Assembly: GCF_000612585.1 (NCBI RefSeq) | Contig: NZ_JFCA01000058.1 | Location: forward strand, 1-40,461 | Direction: 5' to 3' | DNA length: 40,461 nucleotides | DNA from: Pseudomonas sp. CHM02 | Lineage (GTDB): Bacteria > Pseudomonadota > Gammaproteobacteria > Pseudomonadales > Pseudomonadaceae | Shown: positions 8,524 through 16,620 of the stretch, one piece after another | How positions within the stretch are numbered: position 1 is the first letter of the stretch | Layout of the letters: each line of letters opens with the position of its first letter | Translations under genes and position numbers: made by a program | Notes under the pieces: model-generated | What the model was told of the DNA's origin: nothing | Databases searched by the model: none | The model's input: only the letters and a program-made list of their open reading frames with translations

Positions 8524-8976
8524 ATGAACCAGACGATCCAACCGAGCCCGGAGAGCAGTGCCGGGAGGCCAGAAACTGCTACCCCAAAGGACATATCTCC
8601 CAAGCCAACCAGCGACGATGTCCTGAGCGAGCCACTCCCGTATCCGCGCTACCTCAACAGCCACGTAGGCGGCACAAGTGCTGATCTCATCATTGAGGCT
8701 GCCCTTGCCCAACTCGCTGCGGTGCAACCTAGCCTGCTTACGGTGTTCATTGACGTCGCTGACACTTGTCGAGTTCTTCACCTCCCGCCACCCACCCGCA
8801 GCTCCATAAATACTCGGAATGCTCAGTTAAAACACACATACCTCCTAGGGCAATCTGAATCAACCCCAGAAATACCCCCTGAAGTACCCGCTGAAAGTTT
8901 CTCGAAATTATCCACGGAAGAATGTACGGGGCAACTCGCCACTCCTCATATCAACAGCGATCACAACGTTAAATAA
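8524..8976 (+). CDS. Unknown 150-residue protein preceding the tni genes
   Basis: Begins MNQTIQPSPESS; the start at 8524 is chosen for the upstream GAGGCATAAGGG. The protein has low-complexity Pro/Ser-rich ends (residues ~1-40 and ~115-135). Between them is one more ordinary segment, roughly residues 48-90, including SADLIIEAALAQLAAV and LLTVFIDVADTC. I do not recognise it and see no catalytic motif. It ends 11 bases before the solo TniA-like domain gene, so it is probably cotranscribed with the transposition genes. It might be a small accessory or regulatory factor of the element; that is inference from position only. Confidence 0.5.
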   Translation: MNQTIQPSPESSAGRPETATPKDISPKPTSDDVLSEPLPYPRYLNSHVGGTSADLIIEAALAQLAAVQPSLLTVFIDVADTCRVLHLPPPTRSSINTRNAQLKHTYLLGQSESTPEIPPEVPAESFSKLSTEECTGQLATPHINSDHNVK

Positions 8977-8987
8977 TTGGGGTTACT

Positions 8988-9527
8988 ATGAGTCCGAATA
9001 TATGTAGCTACCGAAACAAGTTCTGGGTAGTAGTCGGGGTGGACGCTAAAACTAATAAGCTAATAATCGCACTACCAGATAGCGGGGAGGTGTTATTGGC
9101 TGATGCGATGGATGTGCGTTTCATGGGCGTCGAAGAAACGGTCGATTTAATTAATAATAATCTCAAGCCTTCGATTCACGATGATAGCCCGCGGAGGCTG
9201 GCTCCCCAAGATCCCGCTAGTGCCATTAAAAAGGATATTAGCCATAAGCGAATAGTAGATGCTTCGATGCGCTACCTCGCTATAACAATGGACATCGAAG
9301 GCCGCATTAGTCCTCAGGGCGCCGCTGAGATGTGCGATCTATCGCTCAGTCTCTATCACCAAATGAAGCGTTTGTACGACCCTCAGGTCGGCCTTCGTGC
9401 GTTAGTAAGTGAGCGAAGAGGTCGCAAGCCACAAACACTAAAACCACAACCTACAACCCAGCCACCAACCAAATCAACACCACACACAGCAGAAACACCA
9501 ACAACTCCAACACGCAAGGGTAGGTAG
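8988..9527 (+). CDS. Stand-alone paralogue of the transposase N-terminal DNA-binding domain
   Basis: A 179-residue protein homologous along its first ~147 residues to residues 1-136 of the transposase encoded immediately downstream. Both begin with an NxxWVV...VD-KT-LII segment. Over the stretch from ISHKRI to RGRK I count 35 identities in 64 positions, including SLYHQMKRLY versus SRYHEIKRLY. The catalytic DDE domain is missing; a Pro/Thr-rich tail (LKPQPTTQPP onward) ends in basic TRKGR. By analogy with other transposase N-terminal regions this part should bind the element's ends, so a lone copy could repress, compete with or help assemble the transposase. GGGG precedes the ATG at a suitable distance. 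The gene stops five bases before the transposase ATG, so the two are almost certainly cotranscribed. Confidence 0.8.
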   Translation: MSPNICSYRNKFWVVVGVDAKTNKLIIALPDSGEVLLADAMDVRFMGVEETVDLINNNLKPSIHDDSPRRLAPQDPASAIKKDISHKRIVDASMRYLAITMDIEGRISPQGAAEMCDLSLSLYHQMKRLYDPQVGLRALVSERRGRKPQTLKPQPTTQPPTKSTPHTAETPTTPTRKGR

Positions 9528-9532
9528 GCGCC

Positions 9533-11350
9533 ATGAACGCTCAAGCCTGTTTGTTTCAAAACCAGCTGTGGGTCGTTGACAGCGTCGACCAGAAAACCGG
9601 CAACCTGATCATCACGCTCTTAGGTAGCAGTCGCAAGGTCACCGTTGATGCCGCGGACGTCGATTTTGTGAATGCTCAGGAAGCCAGTTCTGTTCTTAAG
9701 GAGCAGGTCGATAAATGCAAGGCACTTGGCGACATCGATACCGACAATGTCAGCCAGAAGCGGATTGATGATGCCAAGATACGCTATGAGACCATCACAA
9801 AAGAACTAGAAGGCCAATTCGATGCCAAGACTGCGGCTGAGAAATGCGGGTTGTCGTTAAGCCGTTATCACGAGATCAAACGCCTCTACAACCCTGAGGT
9901 GGGCGTTCGGTCGTTACTGGGCCAGGCCCGCGGCCGGAAGGTCGGAACCAAGAAGATTTCCTCAGAGGTAGAGCAGGTAATCGTCGAGCAGTTCACCTTG
10001 TGGTTCAGGGGCGAGAGTGCGTCGAGAAGGAACGTCTGGAAAGGTGTGCAAGCCGCTTGCCACGAGAAGAATCTCCCCAAGCCTGCGTACGAAACCGTCT
10101 GCGATCGCATCGATGAATATTCGAAGCGCGACCTGGCTCGGGCGCAGCACGACGAGGGGTATGCCTCAGACCATTTCGATCTGCGTCCTGGGACAAGGAA
10201 GTTTCTGAGACCGCTTGAGCAAGCCCAGATGGATCACACTCTTGCCGACTGCTTCCTGGTGTCGGAGAAAAATCCCGATAAACCTATCGGCCGACCGTGG
10301 ATTACCACCGTTATCTGTTCGAGAACGAAGGTGATCCTGGGGTTCTACGTCAGTTTTCGCTATCCATCCCTCGGCAGTGTTGCCCTCGCTCTGAAACACG
10401 CGGTGACAAGCAAGGAAGCATTCATGAAGCGGCTTGGACTATCCGGCCACCCATATCCCTACCGTGGGGTCATGGTGGAGCTGTTGATGGACAACGCGCG
10501 CGAATTCAAGTCCATGAACCTCTACAACGCTTGCGTGCTTGAGAACATCACCCCTCGCTACCGCAAGGAAAAGCAGGAGGGTGGGATCGGTGAGCGGTTT
10601 TTCGGTACGCAGAATATCGGCATGATTCACATCCTTCCAGGTGGGACAGCGGCGCGACCGCGCAAGGATCGAGGCTATGATCCCGCCAAGCATGCCCTGT
10701 TGACGCTAGAAAGGTTCATTCGCGAACTGACGCTAGGCATCTGCGAGTACCACGACACGCCTGGTGGGGAGGACAACAAAAGCCCTCGCCAGCGCTGGGA
10801 GGAGGATCACATGGATGAAGATGGTTTCCCTACCGCCCCGGCACCCGTCCAGAACCTGATGAAGTTTGTCCTCGAGATTCTTCCAGAAGTCCGCCCTAAG
10901 GTTTCGACTTCGGGCGTGCAGGTCAACACTTTTTTCTACAACACCCCGTTGCTCAGGGACTACGTCGGGAAAAAGCTGCGGGTCAAATACGACAATGCCA
11001 ACCTCTCAACCGTAGCCATCTTCATTGCCGGCGAATGGGTCGAGGCTGGAGCCACGGGTTCTCCGCCCGAAACGCTCACCGAGCTTCACCTCCAGAATGC
11101 TCACCGGGCCAAGAAAGGGGAGCTTGGCGATCGTGGGGTCGCGGCACGTTTGGAGCGCACGGAGTCCCTCAAGGAGTTCGACGCACAGGCAGCTGCAATC
11201 GCAAAGGCCAAAGAGCTTGTCGAGCACGAGCGCCAATCCGGTACCCAGTTACTGACCAGGCAACCGCCGGCGCCACCGCGGCAAGTCATCGCTGATCGTC
11301 GCGACTTCACGGTCGTGGTCGGGGCCTATCCGGGCGAGGACGACCTATGA
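9533..11350 (+). CDS. tniA: DDE transposase of TniA/TnsB type
   Basis: A 605-residue retroviral-integrase-type transposase that should cut and join the ends of the mobile element. Residues 1-136 form the DNA-binding part shared with the upstream solo gene. The catalytic core shows AQMDH (D234), ELLMDNAREF (D320) and GIGERFFGTQ (E354), giving the expected DDE triad with about 34 residues between the last two. A C-terminal region of ~200 residues follows, as in TniA/TnsB, which binds the ATPase partner. Length is close to TniA. The start at 9533 has AGGTAGG just upstream. The frame is intact with no missing catalytic residue. No TnsA-like gene accompanies it, which points to Tn5053/Mu-like copy-in or cointegrate behaviour rather than clean cut-and-paste. 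Confidence 0.9.
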   Translation: MNAQACLFQNQLWVVDSVDQKTGNLIITLLGSSRKVTVDAADVDFVNAQEASSVLKEQVDKCKALGDIDTDNVSQKRIDDAKIRYETITKELEGQFDAKTAAEKCGLSLSRYHEIKRLYNPEVGVRSLLGQARGRKVGTKKISSEVEQVIVEQFTLWFRGESASRRNVWKGVQAACHEKNLPKPAYETVCDRIDEYSKRDLARAQHDEGYASDHFDLRPGTRKFLRPLEQAQMDHTLADCFLVSEKNPDKPIGRPWITTVICSRTKVILGFYVSFRYPSLGSVALALKHAVTSKEAFMKRLGLSGHPYPYRGVMVELLMDNAREFKSMNLYNACVLENITPRYRKEKQEGGIGERFFGTQNIGMIHILPGGTAARPRKDRGYDPAKHALLTLERFIRELTLGICEYHDTPGGEDNKSPRQRWEEDHMDEDGFPTAPAPVQNLMKFVLEILPEVRPKVSTSGVQVNTFFYNTPLLRDYVGKKLRVKYDNANLSTVAIFIAGEWVEAGATGSPPETLTELHLQNAHRAKKGELGDRGVAARLERTESLKEFDAQAAAIAKAKELVEHERQSGTQLLTRQPPAPPRQVIADRRDFTVVVGAYPGEDDL

Positions 11351-11686
11351 CTAAGCCAACCAAGTCTAGCCGAGCCTGTCTAGGGCGTCGTAGTCCCGAA
11401 CGCGTTGCTCTTGGGCCTCTAAACGCATCGGCAGGCGCACTGGCATTCGCATCGCCGTGCGCACCGCTGTGCCCGCTGGGAATCACGCTGGCATCCGCCG
11501 TGCGAAAGCGTCTGAGCGCATATCTGTCCAATTCACCATCTCGGTGTGGGTCAGTCGACGTTCACCAGCCATTGGGCCCCTAGGAGCGCCAAACAGTCAG
11601 TCGACTAGGCAATCTACTGTCTCCGGCCGAGGCGCCGTCCCAGGCGCCACTTAGGCCATCAGCTTTCATACGTTTCGGAGTGCGTC
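11351..11686. other. Gap between tniA and tniB genes
   Basis: About 336 bases. An open frame (11347-11583) overlaps the tniA stop as ATGA, but its composition does not look like a protein, and two other frames are also open. It is GC-rich and holds two nearby CAGTCGAC copies. I see no supported gene, although a small coupled protein cannot be excluded. Confidence 0.45.
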
Positions 11687-12559
11687 ATGTACGATCATTT
11701 GTCGCCCAGAACAGCCGTTATCGCGCAGCTTTCAGACGAGGAGCGCATTGATTATTGCCGCAGAAACTTCTTCATCATGACCGGGTTCTCGAAGCGTGTG
11801 ATTGACGATGTTCGAGGGATCATAAGAATGGAGCGGGGCGGTACCACTGTGTGCCGGGCTCTGGTAGGTCGTACAGGGATAGGCAAGTCCACGCTGATCA
11901 AGGCCATTGCTACGGCTTGTAACACGCCTGACAGCCGTCCTGTAGAGGTCATTGACCTATCACCCTATGGTCGCCATACCGACCTGCACGAGATCTTTGT
12001 ATCGCTCCTCGGCTTTACTGGCGCTGCGAAGAAGCTTGCAAACCCGAACGGCTTGAAGCTGATCAAGGGCCGTGTGGCAGAGCGTGGTTTGAAGATGCTG
12101 ATTTTCGATGAGGCCAATGCCTTGGTGTCGGCTACGCGCACCACGGAAGGCAACACCACGTTCTTACGGGGTATGTCAAACGAAGACATCGGCCTGAATT
12201 TGATGGTGGCTGGCACCAAAGACATCTCGAGTTTCCTGCGCAAGAATGATCAACTGCCCTCGCGCTTCGGGCGGCTTGAGATGCAGGACTGGGATGGCGA
12301 GTCCAAGAGCTTTTCGTTGTTCCTCAACGGTTACATGAGATACCTGCCACTTCGCAAAGCGTCAATGATCGACACGGCCGAAATGATCGCGAAGATCACC
12401 AGCCTGGCAGGTCATCTCACGCGCGACATTGCTCGTGTGCTGTCTGACGCGGCCATTTATGCCATTGTGCATGGCGAGGAATGCATCACGCTCAAGGTGC
12501 TCCAGGATAGCTACAACGAAGCGTTGGCGTTTTATGCACCGGACGGGGTAATGCCATGA
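11687..12559 (+). CDS. tniB: AAA+ ATPase of TniB/TnsC type
   Basis: A 290-residue AAA+ transposition regulator that would form an ATP-dependent filament or ring on target DNA and recruit the transposase. The P-loop GRTGIGKST (61-69) and Walker B LIFDEA (139-143, D141-E142) are intact. A sensor-like segment (LNLMVAGTKD) and an arginine-containing region (SRFGRLEM) follow in the usual order. GGAG precedes the ATG (GGAGTGCGTC). The stop overlaps the next ATG (ATGA), so translation is coupled to the AAA+-TniQ fusion. This pairing of one intact and one degenerate ATPase in the same operon is unusual. Confidence 0.88.
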   Translation: MYDHLSPRTAVIAQLSDEERIDYCRRNFFIMTGFSKRVIDDVRGIIRMERGGTTVCRALVGRTGIGKSTLIKAIATACNTPDSRPVEVIDLSPYGRHTDLHEIFVSLLGFTGAAKKLANPNGLKLIKGRVAERGLKMLIFDEANALVSATRTTEGNTTFLRGMSNEDIGLNLMVAGTKDISSFLRKNDQLPSRFGRLEMQDWDGESKSFSLFLNGYMRYLPLRKASMIDTAEMIAKITSLAGHLTRDIARVLSDAAIYAIVHGEECITLKVLQDSYNEALAFYAPDGVMP

Positions 12560-14556
12560 GGCGCCGCTGGCTGAGTTCGGCCGGTACCCGGGAAGTGCTT
12601 GATGAGTGCGAGCGGATTTTGGACGAGCATGTCATAGCGAGCAGCACCCAAGATCCGCAAAATTCCCAAAGTCCCAAACAGGCCCAAGAGTCCCGAAAAT
12701 CCCATCAGCCCCAGACCCATCAAGAGCGCAAGGCCGGCAAAGGCCAGTTGGTATTCATCCTGGGCGCGCCTCGTGCGGGGGCGTCTGCTGTGGCGAAAGA
12801 ATTGGCACGTGTTGCCAAAAGAAAAGGAGTGAACTGCCTGGCGGTGGGGGAAGCCCCATGGGGCGGCAATATCTACCTACGCACTCACATCCTGAGGTCT
12901 CTTGGAGTCCCGCTGCTGCATGGGGACTTCCAGAACGGTGATCTTGCCTCCAAGCCTTATGAAGCTCTCCTCGCACAGAGGTCGTACCAGGCAATCATCG
13001 TTGATGACGGCCATGATTATTTCATAAGCCAGCATCATACGCGCATGAGCAATCTGAGCACCTTCATTCAGCTCACTGAGTCGCCCAGCCGTCGAGCGGT
13101 TTTCGTGTTCGGTATCAGCAACCTTCTCGCTCCCATTGCGCTGGCGGCGGAGGAGAGAGGGGCGCAGACCGTGCAGCTTTATCTGCCTGCCATGGCCAAC
13201 GACGAACGCTATCAACAGTTTGTGCAGCGGGTTTTAGCCAGCCAACTCCAAAGGTGTGTTTCAGATTGGTCTAGCGGTGCAGAACTGCCAGCCATTGACG
13301 TCGACGCAGTCCACACTGTTACAAAGGGGAGCGTGGGTCGGACGGTCGATGTTATCTCTGATATTGCTTATGGCTCCCCGTGGGTCGAAACTTTGTTAGC
13401 CCCAGGGGAGATGCATGTTGAACGCTCTGTTGAGCAGAAGCCGCACCTGGTGCCGGTGGCTGCGGCGCGAGGTCAGGTGCTAGCCCGGCCGAAGGTTTCG
13501 CCAGGGCCGGGGGCAGGTAGCGCATTTGCGGGCATGGTGAAGCCTGTTGACGGCGAATCCCTATCTTCCTGGCTGTCCCGAAACGCCGCCAGCCCCCACG
13601 TTCCCCATGTGCACAGCGAGTTTCTGAGTACCTGTGCCGGCATTGCCAAAGCTCATGCAAAAGGGGATCTGGATAGGCTCTATGAGCACGAAGCGTTCTT
13701 GCAGCTGTTCCCAGAGTCCGATCGACATCGGCTCGTCAAAACCTTCACACTCCCTCCAGATATCTGCAGCTTTGAAACGAGTCTCAAGTACTGCCCACAG
13801 TGCTTGCTGAAGGATGTCGACGCAATGCGTGCTCCTTCCTTGCGCATTGAGTGGCGCCTTAAAAACAAGTGCCTGTGCGAGCGTCACGGGCGGCTGATCC
13901 TGCTTCAGGAATTGACGACTCGCAGTAAGGAGCATTTCCACAGGGCCTGGCTCGGCTTCAGCCAGCATGCTAGTACTGGGAGTTACATTTTGGGTAATCA
14001 CTTCGTTCAGCGGCTTTTTTCGCTGGACGATTCGAGTCCCATGGAGCAACGGCTGTGCAGAGTGGTGCGCAGGGTCGCTGGGTGGGTGGATGCGTCACCT
14101 GATTTCCCTACATACGGTCGTCCTAGCAAGCACTGCATACAGTTTTTGATGGGCTTCTTCTTATACCGGCCGTTCGACCGCTCCAAGGGTGGATTGGGCC
14201 GATGGTTTCTAGGGACACAACGCAATCGAGTCGTCTCTAAAGACTTCAGGCCACCTAGCTTGTCGGAGCTCAATATGGGTATCGAGTCGGCATCTCCTCG
14301 AGACCTTGCGCTTACATATCTACTGATTGGCAGTACTTTTGAGTTGCTGACTCGTGACGAGATCGATTTGGTGAGGAGGTCAATGTACTTCACCGATACC
14401 TTGTTCCCTGAAAGTCTGGCTGCTCTCCATGCATTGTCGAAATGTTTTCTTGAGTACAATATGGAGCAATTCAGACGCTCCGCTCGCAGGAATCTCGCAG
14501 CAGGGGATTTAGCTCATCTGGATTGGCTGTTCCCTAAGGGCTCACGCAAGAAATAG
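12556..14556 (+). CDS. tniQ: Fusion of a degenerate AAA+-like domain to a TniQ/TnsD target-selection protein
   Basis: A 666-residue two-part protein. After a hydrophilic Gln/Ser-rich linker (~30-60), residues 62-280 look like a second TniB/TnsC-like ATPase: FILGAPRAGAS (67-77) sits where the P-loop should be, but alanine (A76) replaces the essential lysine, and AIIVDDGHDY (146-155) resembles Walker B. RAVFVFGISNLLA (180-192) resembles the strand leading to sensor 1. Residues ~332 onward are TniQ: DGESLSSWLSR (332-342), zinc-finger pair YCPQC (C413, C416) and CERH (C441, H444). TniQ proteins choose the insertion site with TniB. The fusion suggests the dead ATPase docks the TniQ part onto the active TniB ring. 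The ATG overlaps the tniB stop. The frame is intact. The TniQ part is confident; the AAA+ part is by motif order. Confidence 0.8.
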   Translation: MRRRWLSSAGTREVLDECERILDEHVIASSTQDPQNSQSPKQAQESRKSHQPQTHQERKAGKGQLVFILGAPRAGASAVAKELARVAKRKGVNCLAVGEAPWGGNIYLRTHILRSLGVPLLHGDFQNGDLASKPYEALLAQRSYQAIIVDDGHDYFISQHHTRMSNLSTFIQLTESPSRRAVFVFGISNLLAPIALAAEERGAQTVQLYLPAMANDERYQQFVQRVLASQLQRCVSDWSSGAELPAIDVDAVHTVTKGSVGRTVDVISDIAYGSPWVETLLAPGEMHVERSVEQKPHLVPVAAARGQVLARPKVSPGPGAGSAFAGMVKPVDGESLSSWLSRNAASPHVPHVHSEFLSTCAGIAKAHAKGDLDRLYEHEAFLQLFPESDRHRLVKTFTLPPDICSFETSLKYCPQCLLKDVDAMRAPSLRIEWRLKNKCLCERHGRLILLQELTTRSKEHFHRAWLGFSQHASTGSYILGNHFVQRLFSLDDSSPMEQRLCRVVRRVAGWVDASPDFPTYGRPSKHCIQFLMGFFLYRPFDRSKGGLGRWFLGTQRNRVVSKDFRPPSLSELNMGIESASPRDLALTYLLIGSTFELLTRDEIDLVRRSMYFTDTLFPESLAALHALSKCFLEYNMEQFRRSARRNLAAGDLAHLDWLFPKGSRKK

Positions 14557-15490
14557 CGGTTGTCGATCTGTAAAAAATGCGTGCGCAAACATCGGGCACT
14601 ATCAACGATAAAAAACAAGCCAGTCACTGTGCTATCGGAGGACTGGTCACTATGGAGGCGGCCGTGAAGATATGTTCGCTGAACTTAATGTTCCTCCTTA
14701 ACAGGCGCCTGCCATTATCAGCCTGACGACCCCTGTGTTTCCAGTCGGGCTGATTCCATGACGCCGTCGCGTTTCCTTTTCGCTGCGGGTTCGCAGAGGT
14801 CTCACTGCGACGTGGTGGCGTCGCCGCGAGTATGAACGCCACCGATGAAAGGGGCAGGCTCATGTAAATCCGCTCGCTTGAGCTCACCAGAAGCTCAGGC
14901 GATAGGCCAGGTCTATCGGCTAGCGTAGGGGTTCAATGGAACATTCAAACATGGCGGCCCCTTGAAGTCAGCAAGTTCCAGTTCCACGGTGGAATTACTA
15001 TCCGTCTGATTTTACTGGAAAAAAAAGCTCACCGAGGCAAGAGCGCTTCCCGCCGAACCCCTTCCGTTACGCGCCCTTATGGTCGATTATGCTATATATT
15101 GAAAGCAGCGCAGTGGGCCTGTGCCGGGACAGCTATCGCTGTCCAGAGGTGGGAGTTTTGGTCGTACCTGGCAAGCATCAATCAGATTGATACTTGAGGT
15201 AGAACGTGAGCTTCGAGACCCTTAGCCCATATCGGTTTTGGTGATAAGCGGTGCCACCATTGTTGGTCGCAAACAACTGGTGCTACAACAGAATCCCCGC
15301 TGGGGCTTGATGGAAGGAGGGTACAGGTGAATACGGATGACAACTGCATGAGCAGCCGAATGATCATTACGGTCTCCCGCCCTGGTGTTTTCAGGGGGGG
15401 CTGGTCGTGCAGTCACTCGATGAGTATCCGAGTCTGTTCAGTTGTGGTCGCCAAGTTTCTGAGTGTCAATCATCTTGTTGGGAATTTATG
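14557..15490. other. Long non-coding stretch after the tni module
   Basis: More than 900 bases without a convincing gene. It contains TAAAAAACAAG (14609-14619, close to the upstream palindrome arm), a near-repeat CAGTCACTGTG / CTGGTCACTATG (about 14620-14652), and a strong small hairpin at 15127-15144. The open minus frame at 14624-14887 has atypical composition. It could hold an element end, a target region or a small RNA. Confidence 0.45.
15127..15144. other. Perfect small hairpin
   Basis: GGACAGC (15127-15133) and GCTGTCC (15138-15144) pair around TATC. It has no T-run and lies in non-coding DNA between mobile genes. It may belong to a structured RNA or be a protein-binding dyad. Confidence 0.3.
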
Positions 15491-15811
15491 ATGAGCAGAC
15501 CGCACACTTTAATAAAATTCAAACAAGCTCAGCACATTTTAGCGAAGGTGTTGACTGAGCTCAGAGTGAGCGAGGGAACTGATCCCAACTACAAGCTCGA
15601 CCTTGAATTTGATGAGCAGCTCAATAATCTCCTGGAGCGTTATGGATATGATGCGTCTCAAGCCATGGCGTTGATTGCTCGATATGAGGCAATAGAGGCC
15701 AGCGTGCAACGGTATCCCGAAGGTGAATTGGCCAAAGTGTATTCGAGCAAAACGAATCTGACCCTAAAGACTGGCAAGCTTCATCAAACAAGGCCTAAAG
15801 AACTGAGTTAG
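15491..15811 (+). CDS. Truncated MvaT/H-NS-family protein, oligomerisation domain only
   Basis: About 106 residues (MSRPHTLIKFKQ onward). The segment YKLDLEFDEQLNNLLERYGY followed by MALI matches the end of the MvaT N-terminal coiled coil and dimer interface (compare EIEFETKLRDLLAKYGYSLK in the mvaT at 28642). The C-terminal AT-rich-DNA-binding domain (NPHTGE...KGGNH) is absent, replaced by a short basic tail. By analogy with H-NST and other H-NS truncations it could poison or modulate MvaT oligomers. I choose ATG 15491 (or 15488) because GGGA lies upstream and the preceding 28 codons look non-coding. The full-length relative follows 100 bases later in the same direction. Confidence 0.65.
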   Translation: MSRPHTLIKFKQAQHILAKVLTELRVSEGTDPNYKLDLEFDEQLNNLLERYGYDASQAMALIARYEAIEASVQRYPEGELAKVYSSKTNLTLKTGKLHQTRPKELS

Positions 15812-15912
15812 AATCTTGGTAGTGAGTTATATGAGTGTTGCTATTGAGAGAAGGGCGGTGTTGGAAAGTTTGATTCTGTCAGGGCCTATCGTTTCCAAGA
15901 AGGCGCATTTTT

Positions 15913-16395
15913 ATGTCAGGTGATGATCCATTGGCTATTGATCGTCTGGTTCGACTTCAGAACGAGATAGATGCAAAGCTAGCAGAGCTAACGCAGATTC
16001 AAGGCAACGAGGATTTTGTCCGGGAGGCTGCGTTCATTGCTGAATTCAAAGCACTTAAGCAAAAATATCAATTTTCAACCGATGACGCCTTTACCCTGCT
16101 GGATCCATCGCGCCTCTTCGCGCCGGGTCTCAACGTTGCAGATTTCTTCCAGCGGCTGCAAGCCGGTACCCCGTCCAAGGATCTAGCGCCATCTCACCCA
16201 TCGCCGAGCACTCCCCATCCATCGCTTCAGCCATGCAGTCAACGAGCGAAGGCGGGGAAAGGCAGGCCATTGATGCGCTACAGAAACCCTCTCACTGGCG
16301 AAGTGCTAGAAACCAAGGGTACTAACCATAAGACGCTAAGAGGGTGGAAGGCTGCCCATGGGCAAGACCTGGTAGAGTCTTGGCGTGAGACCTAG
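15913..16395 (+). CDS. Divergent full-length MvaT/MvaU-type xenogeneic silencer
   Basis: A 160-residue H-NS-family protein. Residues ~8-66 form the coiled-coil oligomerisation part (LVRLQNEIDAKLAEL, then ALKQKYQFSTDDAFTLLDP). A long Pro/Ser-rich linker (~85-108) follows. The DNA-binding domain (~114-158) reads RYRNPLTGEVLETKGTNHK then LRGWKAAHG and VESW. In the ordinary mvaT of this window the DNA-contacting loop reads KGGNH, so the second glycine is threonine here. It should bind AT-rich DNA and silence incoming genes, possibly this island. The linker is longer than in the 121-residue copy. ATG 15913 follows CCAAGAAGGCG, a usable ribosome-binding site. Confidence 0.85.
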   Translation: MSGDDPLAIDRLVRLQNEIDAKLAELTQIQGNEDFVREAAFIAEFKALKQKYQFSTDDAFTLLDPSRLFAPGLNVADFFQRLQAGTPSKDLAPSHPSPSTPHPSLQPCSQRAKAGKGRPLMRYRNPLTGEVLETKGTNHKTLRGWKAAHGQDLVESWRET

Positions 16396-16620
16396 CATCT
16401 TGAAGGTGATTGGCTGCTTACCTGTACTACCCCGGTGCTAGCGCGCATATTGATACCGATGATGAGTCAGGTCTGGTGCACAGCGCGGTGGTCGCTGCGC
16501 CCAACGTAGCGGATGTCACCCAGGTCAACCAACACACTGCTACACAGCGAGGAAATCGCACTCTGCGCCGACGCTGGCTAAATCCAGTGATAGGCGCAGC
16601 GACCCACTGAAGCGAATGGC

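Larger units (their letters stand above)
8231..14619 (+). mobile_element. Tn5053/Tn7-like transposition module, ends not defined
   Basis: Solo TniA-like domain, transposase, AAA+ ATPase and AAA+-TniQ fusion lie in order on one strand, as in tniABQ elements, where the transposase gene lies nearest one transposon end. The AT-rich repeats upstream are candidate end sites, and a related 11-base sequence lies after the last gene. No matching inverted terminal repeat or target duplication could be established, so the bounds given only enclose the module. Later genes may be cargo. Confidence 0.6.

Noticed and set aside
11347..11583. Small open frame overlapping the tniA stop.
   Set aside because: Composition is typical of random GC-rich DNA, and two other frames are also open in the same stretch.
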